A stretch of 52,905 nt of DNA from Porogramme epimiltina (lineage: Eukaryota > Basidiomycota > Agaricomycetes > Polyporales > Polyporaceae), in assembly GCA_900155495.1 (NCBI GenBank), contig FTLJ01000510.1, forward strand, positions 1-52,905, read 5' to 3'. The stretch's first letter is position 1. Each line of letters starts with the position of its first letter. Under the pieces are notes generated by a model. The model searched no databases. It worked only from the letters and a program-made list of their open reading frames with translations, and was not told the DNA's origin. The position numbers and the translations under genes were made by a program. Shown here in pieces: positions 45,217 to 52,905 of the stretch.

Positions 45217-46796
45217 TCATCTCGTGAGTCCGACGACCTCCCCATACAACGGCGGCGGGGCGTCATCACCCACATCCTCTCCCTCTCGCTGATCCCTCAA
45301 CCTTGCAACTTCTTTCTCCAGGACTGAGATCTGCGAGCGAAGCACTGCCTCGCCTAGACTCTGCGTCTGAGATCTGGCTGGACTGGACAGCCGTGGCCCA
45401 CTGGTAGACCACGTCCCTCCGCTGTTGGGAAGGCCTAGGTCCGCATATTGGGCGACGCTTCCTCCCTCTCTGGATGCTCTAGGGCCCCACATCGGAGAAA
45501 TGCCGTGGTCTCTGCCTACGGTCGCCACGTAGGAGGGAGTAGATTCTATGACGTACGTGCTATTGCGTGCAGATGATATAGAGGGACTTGAGGTGTAAGT
45601 CTCGAGTGACCTAATGGGAGAGGGGATCCGGAAGGCCACTTGAGGGTTAAGTTGACCAGTGTCGATACGTGTGAGACGACAGGCTTCAGCGAACGGCATA
45701 TCTGAAGCTTGCCATGAGGCTTCGGCCCCGCTATTGGACCTGTTGCTCGTAACGCTGCCCTTCATCATGTCGTGCAATACGGTGGTGTAATTGTGGGAGT
45801 ATGTGGGATCATTGGCCGAGGGAGGGAAAGGTAGTGGTGCACATAATGCTGTTGTCTGCATGTTACTCCGTTTTTGCTGTCGGAACCGGACAACTGCAAT
45901 GATTGCGATGATAATTGTAGCTAGACCGACCACACCTCCAGTAATCGCACTTGCTCGACCGGTGGTGTGCTTGGGAATGAGGTTCTTGGCCGCCTCAGGC
46001 TGCATGGTGGCTACAGTAATCGGAAATGTCGCGCTCTATGATGCAAAGATGGTCAGTCAACGAAAATTGATACGCTTAGGATCTAGGTCTTGTGTAGATT
46101 GAACAGCGCACTTACGGTCAAGTCGCTACTTAGTATCGAGCTACTAGTAGAGGTCTTGCTAGAACTTGAAGTCGACTGTGGACCTTGCTGACTCGATTGA
46201 GCATTTGATTCGTCTTTGAATGTGTAGACGACGTAGTCGAATAAAATCAATGAGGGATGTCGCCCCACTGCCGCCTTTATGACAAGCTCGTGGTCCGTAT
46301 TCTCCAGTGATTGGTTTGCGTACACTGGCACATTGTACTGGAAACCCTGCGGGAAGGTAGGTGTTTGGACAAACTTTCCGACTGTCTCTCCGTCGAGAGA
46401 GAAGGTCATATTGGTGAACGCATCCAATTCACCGATGACGTGGTTGGCGAGGGCATTGAACACATACACCGCCGTCCCGGTGAATTGAATCGTGATCGTG
46501 GGCGGAACTGTCCCCTGGATGCCTTGGTGGAACGTCGTATAGTGCCAGGTCCCATCATGGAACTGAGAGGGACTGGGGCGTATGAGGCAATGGTTATTGT
46601 CCGCGGTCCCCTGACCCCATTGTTCGCTAGGGGAATACTTGGGGATAAAGCCGGTGATGAGGTCTCCGTGGTAGTCGTCGATAGTACGATTAGTATAAGT
46701 CTCTTGGGCCGCGCAGGAAGGGAGAAAATGGTAGAGGTTGTGAATGGTGTAGAACGAAGTCGAGAGTAGAAATTTGGCGTAGAACTGGGAAAACAT
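45217..46796 (-). CDS. Array copy D: type I membrane protein with PPxY tail
   Basis: Two exons (46116-46796, 45217-46035) with an 80-nt phase-0 intron give 499 residues, intact. The ATG at 46796 is preferred over an upstream in-frame GTG. The N-terminus (MFSQFYAKFLLSTSFYTIHN) is a signal peptide. The ectodomain starts NRTIDDYHGDLITGFIPKYS and keeps GTWHYTTFHQG, FTGTAVYVFNALANHV, TNMTFSLDGETVGKF and LILFDYVVYTF. It has a single Cys (NNHCLI) where copy A has two. The stalk is shorter than in A and Ser-rich. The membrane helix is AITGGVVGLATIIIAIIAVV, followed by RFRQQKR. The tail holds a VATVGRDHGISPMWGPRA block shared with copy B, then SVLEKEVARLRDQ and APPPLYGEVV. As in A, sequons NRT and NMT are conserved. 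Expression and ligand are unknown. Confidence 0.83.
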
Positions 46797-47695
46797 CCTG
46801 TGGTTAGCCACTTCCGGTAGGTCCTAGGGAGCAAGGAACTTGAAAGCGAGGGGATGAATGGAATATAAACTCGCACATAGGTTATAAGAGCGACGAGGGG
46901 CTACCTTTTGATCTTTAGACGTCTACTGCATGCTTCCTTCCATGAATCGCAAATGTTTTAAGCATGCGCCACCTTCTGGTTTCCAAGTTCCTGTGACTGA
47001 GCACATAGGGTAGCGATGGTCGTGCTTCTACACGAGTGTCTTAGCTAATGATTGCCATGGCATACGGGTTCACGGAGTACTGGCATGGCACCGACATCTG
47101 GATCCAGGATGAGTGCCGAATTGTGTTCGTTCCTACCGTAGTGAATACTTTTTGAGGCGGCTGAGGATAATAAAACTCACAGGGTGCACCTCTTGAGATC
47201 AAATACACCATTAAGAGTGAATGCATCTTCGATATCCGCAGAAGTTTTGAAAGTAGCCGATTGTATTTTTGGTCCTAAATGTCGTGCTGGGCGTGAGGTA
47301 TATCGGCAGATATTGTGGGATCTCAGACGAGTGCGACAAACGCGCTGAGAAAAAAAGTATGAACCTGTGCTGTGCTTCTGTGGTATGCGTTACGATCATA
47401 TGTTGCGCGCCACTCTCGTCCCCCTGTCTAAATGGGTTCAGTCTAAGAGCATTTATAGAACGGCTGGCGTGGGGTATACACTTATCATGGAAACCGCGCA
47501 ATAATTGAACGAAGGTCTCGAGTATAATCCGATCATCGTCAAGGTTGGTCCGTCAGGATACACAAGTAAGCCGAAGGTGTTCAGTAACACCCGGGTATAG
47601 AGCCCCCGGATCCAAGCGGTGCGAACGCAAAACGATGCTGGGAATTCTCGAATGGAAGGTCTGCGTCCATGATACCTGTCCGGGCCCTAGCAGTA
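46797..47695. other. Spacer D-E with duplicated segments
   Basis: The left part resembles the B-C spacer. The right part (about 47490-47695) is the 3' flank of copy E and matches the flanks of C (43935-44131) and F (51403-51660), including a gccgaaggtgttca.tagcacc-like string shared with F and cccccggatccaagcg. It probably represents the 3' UTR of the E-type genes. Confidence 0.55.
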
Positions 47696-49260
47696 TCATG
47701 ATTGCCCAGAGCGCACCACCTCCCTGTACAAAGGCGGAGGAGCATCCTCCAGATAATCATAGACCACCTGTTGGTCTCTCAGCCTCGCGACTTCCTTCTC
47801 CAAAACCGCGATGTGGGAGCGCAGCATCGTCTCGCCGAGATCCTGCCCCGACGACTGCGCTTCGGGCTGCGGTGCGATCGGTGATGTTCCGTGGTCTGCA
47901 GTCGAGCTCGTTGACGCGTGGGTATCCGGTAGTGGGCATGTCCTAGTTTGGTATTCGCTCGCGCTTATGGTCGTCGTCGTGCAGGAGGGAATGGGTGGCC
48001 CCGCTACAATGCTACCGCTCCGTGAGACACAAGCGCTAGAGGAGTCGCTTCCAGACTCTCCGAGATTGGCGATGGGAGTGAGCGCGGAAAGGAGGGCGAC
48101 TCGAGAACCGGATCCGTGCGTGCTGAGGGACGTGGGTCGGCGGGCATCCGTGAAAGTCACGGCCGATGCGCGGAGGACATTGACGTTGTCGTCCACCATG
48201 TGTGGCAATGTGGAACTCTCGTGGTGATCGTGTAAGGGATTGTTCGGTGCTGGTTTAGCCAGCAGTCTAGCCTTCTGTTTGCGTTTGAGGAGCCAAGCCA
48301 CGAGGAGCACAATGAAGAGAGCAGATACAGCGCCAATGACGACTCCAACAATTATTGGAGTTCGCGGGGCGGGTTTAGGGGTTTGAGGGATCGATTTAGT
48401 AGTAGGCAGTGTCGCGGAGGATTGGGTGCTCTCGGAGAATTGGGTGCTCTCGGAGGATTGGGTGCTCTCGGAGGAAGTTGTGCTCTGCGGCTGAGACTGA
48501 GACTGAGACTGAGAAGAAGTCGAGTGGTCCTACAAATGTTATCTTCATCAATGGAGTATCTTCCTGAAAAAACGCAAGCCCCACTCACATTTCCTGACGT
48601 CTGAGTGGGTGAAAGGCTAGACGATTGACTAGAAGCCGAGATTGATGTCCGGACGGGTATCGCAATCGGGACAGAGCTTAGCGACAGAGTCGGGGGTGCT
48701 GGGTCGTCCGTGAACGTATACATGGCGTAGTCGAAGAGAATCAGCGATGTTTGGTTTTCGGCGGGCTGAATCACCAATACATGATCTGTGTTTTTGAGGG
48801 AATTACTTGCAAATACTAGGTGATTATAATCGAATTCCGTGGATGATGTTGGTTGGTGGGCGAATTCTCCTGCCAGATCCCCGTCGAGCTCGAAGGTGAT
48901 GTTCGTGCTGATTTGAACATCGGGAGTACCCCGATTCACGAGCACATTGTACACGTACACCGCCGTCCCGGAAAAATGCATTGTAATCGTGGGTGGTGTG
49001 CTTCCCGGCGTGGATGTAGCGTCATGCCAAGTACCATTGTGTGTGTGTGACGGGTCGAGGTGAATGAGGCATTTGTTGCACGATTGACCTTGTTGCCATT
49101 CACCTGAGTACTGAGGTTTGAGGCCGGTGACTGCATCGCCCAGTTGATCGTCGATGGTACGATTAACAGTGAGCCCTGCGGCTGCATTAGTTGTGACGAG
49201 GATAGTGAACGCGAAGAGGTATGGCGCGAGGAGCATGCGGCAACGACAGTGGGTGGCCAT
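47696..49260 (-). CDS. Array copy E: type I membrane protein with PPxY tail
   Basis: Two exons (48589-49260, 47696-48529) with a 59-nt phase-0 intron give 501 residues, intact. The start MATHCRCRMLLAPYLFAFTI is a signal peptide, though the frame is open further upstream. The ectodomain begins NRTIDDQLGDAVTGLKPQYS and keeps GTWHDATSTPG, FSGTAVYVYNVLVN, TNITFELDGDLAGEF and LILFDYAMYTF; the cysteines are in a CxxC (SCNKCL). The stalk has a QSQSQSQ run and three copies of a six-residue SSESTQ-type repeat. The membrane helix is IIVGVVIGAVSALFIVLLVA, then WLLKRKQK. The tail carries DARRPTSLSTHGSGSRVALL, a Ser/Thr-rich middle, SHIAVLEKEVARLRDQQ and APPPLYREVV. It differs from D in ectodomain and upper tail but shares the last ~40 residues, so D and E are separate subtypes. 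Confidence 0.83.
48415..48474 (-). repeat. 18-bp coding minisatellite in the stalk of copy E
   Basis: Three tandem 18-bp units, plus part of a fourth, encode S/F-S-E-S-T-Q repeats. One unit differs by a single residue (F for S). Such repeats can change stalk length by slippage without changing frame. Confidence 0.85.
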
Positions 49261-49915
49261 GAAGGGGCCTCCGATAATTGGGGTACCTGTCGAGAAATTA
49301 TGGGCATAGTGTCGTATGAAAGAGTGGATAACGCGAAGCGGGATATGGGAATAAATCACGAGGCGCTGTAGCAACCAACTGATATTCTCACCTGGAGTGA
49401 GTATGTGCATTACCTTTACGGCCTGCTTTCAACATGGATATACCGTAAGCGTCAAGATGATCATGCCTCTATGACACAATGCAGATGGTGTGGTAGTGGT
49501 TCTAATGATTAGAACGGTCAGCAGCATGAAACTCCGGAGGTAGACTCATGGTCATAGAGGCTTACAGGTGGTCACAAGACTTTTCGGGTAAGCATAATCC
49601 CCCGAGGAGCACCAAGAGAGGGTGCGGCGCATTACGGAACATTATACTGATGCGGTGGCTCTTGTCTGCACCCGGCCTTTGTACTTTTCTGTCTGAACAG
49701 GCACGGTCAGTGCACAGGTCCATGGAAGGTCTTCCACCGGTAGTAGCAGATTTCGTGGGCGCATGGCTTACCGAACCTCGACATGTGTTCGCGATGGGGC
49801 TTAATGTCTCCTAACCCATTGTTCATCCTAGAGTCTCGAAAGGCAAGGAGGAGGTAGACGCTCTCCAGGAATGCCCTAAGAAATATGACGGAACTCACCG
49901 GGCACTGGGCAGATA
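49261..49915. other. Region upstream of copy E
   Basis: The promoter of copy E should lie here. Short ORFs only, up to the left end of the TIR element. Confidence 0.4.
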
Positions 49916-50709
49916 AGGTAGGGGACACTCATAACCAGCATAGCTCACGTGATCTTACGTGACAGTCCAAATCGGGCGGAAGAGGGCGCCTAAGAGGCGG
50001 TTTGCACATATACTCGCATGTCTATGCTCCTACAGGGACGTTCTCGCAATTCTGTTTCCATAAGATTGCTCTAAATCCATCACTGATTCACTACATGTAA
50101 AAATCATTGCTTAATACGAGGATACAGACCCGTTATTCTTCAATCTGTGTGCTTATGTTACCTACCAGCTTTCCCTGAGTCTAGTTCGAGCTTCTTCAGT
50201 CCCGATGGCCATTATTGTGCATAGAAGTCTATAATAATGGTCCTTCGATGGAATGTGCAGGTATAAAATCCTCAAGACGCTGTAGGAATGACACCAGCCC
50301 TCCTTACAGAGAGCTCACTTTCAAGGCACATTTCTCAACTTGGAGCCTCCCGGAGGTAAGAAAAATGGGCCAACACAATGATCAATGAGGTACAGAGTAC
50401 ACCCAAGTCATGTGTATGTATCACAGATAGCTGGATAGATGTAGTTACTTCAATACCCACGGGATATCACCCAGCATGCTAGTTTGAAGAATACAGCGTG
50501 CAAATCGCGTCCAATAACGTTGAAAATTGAGAGGATGGCCAAGCAGGTATATATGAACAAATTCATGGGAGCGATTTTGGAAATAATGACTTCTTCGTGC
50601 TAGAGGTCTCAATATGTGCTCAGGACGAGGGCGGTCGCCCGATTTGGACAGGTCGTAACGCTGTGACGCTAATCACGTGAGGTATGCGGGTTATGAGTGT
50701 CCCCTACCT
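49916..50709. mobile_element. 794-bp non-autonomous TIR element (MITE-like)
   Basis: The left end starts aggtaggggacactcataa and the right end is its inverted complement. Similarity continues inward for about 60-75 bp with a small indel (through ctcacgtgat and gtccaaatcgggcg). TA lies immediately outside both ends (49914-49915 and 50710-50711), which fits a TA target-site duplication of Tc1/mariner-like or related elements. The interior is AT-rich and has no transposase-like ORF, so mobility would need a transposase supplied from elsewhere. It sits between copy E and the second repeat R. Confidence 0.75.
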
Positions 50710-50744
50710 TACCAACCGGGGGGTTAAGGGTCATCAGGTCAGTT

Positions 50745-51003
50745 CTCGGAGCGAGTCCAAGCCAGCCGGAAGGCGGCGACTACGCAATGAGGTGCATGAG
50801 AGCTTGTAATCGCTGTTTTTGCAGCTTATTCTGGGAAACACGCATGGACGGACAATTGGAGAGCTGGGTCTGAGTCGGGGGCAGCTACCAAGAGGAATTG
50901 CCCAAGTCCGAGCGGTGAGATTCCGAGGCGGTCTTCGGGGGCGGTCGGGCGCTATCTACATCATTCACAAGATCACGTGCACAAGGCGCCCCGGAAATTG
51001 TCC
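50745..51003 (+). repeat. Repeat R, copy 2
   Basis: This is the partner of 44586-44830, in the same orientation and with the same order of shared strings, but with insertions near 50920-50960. It lies on the same side of a D-type sequence as copy 1 does. Confidence 0.7.
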
Positions 51004-51194
51004 CTGCCCTACTTGAGAATAGACCTGCTTCCTCTAACTAGTTAAACGAGTGTATTTGCCCGTGGCTTTGCCACGATGTGGGCTTTCAGCCATCATATCG
51101 CAATGTGGTACACTACTGAGATTTCTTTAGTTCTACATGGTATTTTTGTCGTAGACAACGCCTCTCAGGCTCCTGAGTTCTAATTGAATACTAT

Positions 51195-51402
51195 AATGCA
51201 GTTGTCTGTACGGAACCCCGTTTTTGCTGCCAGTCGGAACCGCACGATTTCAATCATTGCGATGATAAGTGTAGCAATACCGACTGCACTTCCAGTAATT
51301 GCACTTGCTGAACCTGCGGTGCGCTTGTAAGTGAGGTTCTGGGCCGCCTCAGGAGGCTAACCCGGGGCAGTGGTTGCAGTAGTCGGAAATGTCGCGCTCC
51401 GG
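51195..51402 (-). pseudogene. Array copy G: D-type fragment with the membrane helix
   Basis: About 208 bp match the start of exon 2 of copy D, from agcgcgacatttcc at the splice acceptor through the membrane helix and the basic stop. Frame breaks and an in-frame TAG (after CCGGG) make it non-coding. The match starts exactly at the exon boundary, and E-type 3' flank sequence follows directly on the other side, so the D-type exon 1 and intron are gone. Confidence 0.7.
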
Positions 51403-51655
51403 GGACATACACACGTTATGGATGCCGCGCAATAATTGAGCGAAGGTCCCTGGTAGAATTCGATCATCGTCAAGGTAATTTCGTAAGGACATACAAGTAG
51501 GCCGAAGGTGTTCAATAGCACCGGGGTACTGAGCCCCCGGATCCAAGCGATGCAAACGCAAAACTATGCTGAGGATTCCCGAATGGAAGAACTAGTGGAC
51601 CTGTGTTCATGATCCCTGTCCGGGCACGGGACCCGGGTGGTATCATTGTCCAGAG
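51403..51655. repeat. Third copy of the E-type 3' flank
   Basis: Matches 47488-47700 and, more weakly, 43935-44131. It links copy G to copy F in the same order as D to E and B to C. Confidence 0.7.
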
Positions 51656-52018
51656 CGCACCACCTCCCTATACAACGGCGCCGGGCGGAGGGGCATCCTC
51701 CAGATGATCACAGGGCGACTGCCTGTCTCTGAGCCTCGCGACTTCCTTCTCCAGAACCGCGATGTGGGAGCGCAGCATGGTCTCGCCGAGATCCTGCGTC
51801 GAGGGCTGCAATGTGGGCTGCGGTACGACGAACGATGTTCCGTGGCTTGCCATCCAGCTCGTTGGCACGTGGGTATCAGCTGCTGAAAGGTCTTCGTGCA
51901 GCGCGTATGTTCTGGTTTGGCATTCGCTCGCGCTTATGATAGCCGCACAGGAGGGCACGGACGGTTCGGCCAATGCGCTGTCAAGCCGCGATGCATAAAC
52001 TCTTGAAGCGTCGCTAGG
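51656..52018 (-). pseudogene. Array copy F: tail-only fragment of E type
   Basis: The sequence reads SDASRVYASRLDSALAEPSV through LGETMLRSHIAVLEKEVARL, matching the tail of copy E and, at its upper end, of copy C. A small insertion (cggcgc region near 51680) breaks the PPPLY motif into APPPGAVV and a stop; the remaining TTGTATAGGGAGGTGGTG follows out of frame. The upper part of the gene is cut off at about 52018, where a GGGTAC repeat begins. No ectodomain or membrane helix is present in this copy. Confidence 0.75.
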
Positions 52019-52024
52019 GCATGC

Positions 52025-52160
52025 CACGGGTCGGGTACGGGTATTTTGAGCCTACCCGTACCCGGACCCGGCCTATACCCGTACCCGTTGGGGGCGGGTA
52101 CGGGTACAGGCAGGGTACGGGTATTTTGCTGGCGGGTACGGGTACCCGCGGGTATACCCG
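52025..52160. repeat. GGGTAC-type degenerate repeat with inverted halves
   Basis: Many cgggtacgggta units on one strand and cccgtaccc units in between make a strongly self-complementary stretch of about 135 bp. It lies exactly at the truncation point of copy F. Confidence 0.8.
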
Positions 52161-52249
52161 CGAGCTCACAGTGGCATGGATGACGGACCTGTCGGGGCAT
52201 TCCACGCCAGGCGAGATCGACGGCTCAGCTACTCGTCTGGCAGCAGTCG

Positions 52250-52760
52250 CATCCGCTTGTTTTCGCCGAGTAGGTGTACCACGCAGGGCCGGTGCGTGCA
52301 ACGCTCGATGCGTGGAGCAGCGTCGTGCGCGCAACGGCTAACTGGATCACTGCGTACGCGTGCCAGCAGAACGCGACGATGAGTGCGTTTGACCTCGGCC
52401 CGCTGATGTGCGTCGTGAGCGAGGATACTGGGCCGAACGCGACGTGCAAACTTGCTTGCGTATTGGCGCCTTGGGCTCGAGCACGCAGGGGTGTGGATGG
52501 AGCGTCCTGGGCCGGAGGAAGTGCCGGAGGCGTGGACGGAGGTCCGGGACAACCTCGCGCCGCCCCCTGTCGAAGATAAGCTGTATGCGGTCTACGAGGG
52601 GATCCCGAACGACTTCTGAGACACGCCACCCTATACGAACGGTCACCCTGTGTTGGCGGGCTTGTAGTACGGCTGGCTTCCGCTAACGGCAGACGTGGAC
52701 CTCGACATGGCGAAGGTGACAGTGGAGAAAATTGTTGGAGCATGCAAGCGGAACGCCTCT
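52250..52760 (+). pseudogene. Broken six-hairpin-glycosidase-like gene (fragment)
   Basis: The first frame reads RATLDAWSSVVRATANWITA and FDLGPLMCVVSEDTGPNATC, a pattern I associate with fungal six-hairpin (alpha/alpha-barrel) glycosidase-like proteins. A frameshift near 52460 leads into LAYWRLGLEHAGVWMERPGP, then VEDKLYAVYEGIPNDF. Two in-frame stops (TGA after NDF, TAG after VLAGL) interrupt the continuation to YGWLPLTADVDLDMAKVTVE. Both ends are missing. The glycosidase assignment is from memory of the family pattern and is moderate; that the sequence is a decayed gene is more secure. Confidence 0.5.
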
Positions 52761-52799
52761 CGGGGTGTTCAGCATCTGCGAGAGGTCTCGCCGTGTTTC

Positions 52800-52905
52800 G
52801 CTACTACGGAATTCCGGTGATGTCTATATAAGGCAATTTCTTAGTATTCCGTTATTCCAACTTTTTGGCTCATAGTATTCCGATGTTTTGGCTCTCATCC
52901 CGACA
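52800..52905. repeat. Short imperfect repeats at the right end
   Basis: The string tagtattccg followed by a ttttggctc segment occurs twice (about 52832 and 52873). Nothing else can be assigned before the window ends. Confidence 0.4.

Noticed and set aside
52025..52160. A CRISPR array or telomere repeat
   Set aside because: The units are overlapping GGGTAC strings in both orientations without spacers, and do not match the TTAGGG telomere type.

Overview
The window reads as a piece of a basidiomycete genome, most likely an Agaricomycete close to the Polyporales. Almost every gene is split by spliceosomal introns of about 47-80 nt with GTRNGT donors and CTNAC-type branch points, coding third positions are GC-rich, and both tRNA genes carry introns. 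The gene content also fits: a BTB/POZ protein, a HET-domain protein, small secreted proteins, an AGC kinase of the fungal DMPK/GEK type, and basidiomycete-style single-pass membrane proteins. No prokaryotic, viral or CRISPR signal was seen.

Left and middle part (1-38.4 kb): ordinary, mostly single-copy genes. In order they are the 3' end of an unidentified gene; a BTB protein; tRNA-His(GTG); a Whi5/Nrm1-like candidate repressor; tRNA-Asp(GTC); mitochondrial class 2 dihydroorotate dehydrogenase; a small secreted Cys-containing protein; a HET-domain protein; a secreted beta-propeller-like protein; a small Ser/Thr/Pro-rich protein; an AGC kinase; a Ser/Pro-rich protein; a dynactin p24-like subunit divergent from a NASP/Hif1-type histone chaperone; gamma-glutamyl phosphate reductase; an AP180/CALM clathrin adaptor; and a GH47 class I alpha-1,2-mannosidase. 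Exon-intron models were rebuilt by hand from splice sites and reading-frame continuity. The reconstructed coding lengths are all multiples of three.

Right part (39-52 kb): an accessory region built from a local family of type I membrane proteins, all on the minus strand. Each full copy has a signal peptide, an ectodomain with an N-R-T-I-D-D motif and a predicted beta-sandwich pattern, a Ser/Thr-rich stalk holding a single phase-0 intron, one transmembrane helix, and a cytoplasmic tail ending in a short coiled coil (around VLEKEVARLR) and a PPPLY (PPxY) motif. Three copies are intact (39050-40704, 45217-46796, 47696-49260). One is broken by a frameshift (41506-43048). Three are fragments (44132-44585, 51195-51402, 51656-52018). 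Flanks and an extra repeat show that a two-gene unit was duplicated and then decayed. A 794-bp TIR element with TA target duplications and a GGGTAC-type repeat are inserted in or beside the array. The window ends in a broken six-hairpin-glycosidase-like gene.

Most of the left-hand genes act independently (pyrimidine and proline synthesis, ER glycan trimming, endocytosis, dynein transport, histone handling, G1 control). The array is the best candidate for something not yet described: a fast-changing family of surface receptor-like or adhesin-like proteins with a constant tail that could recruit WW-domain ubiquitin ligases.
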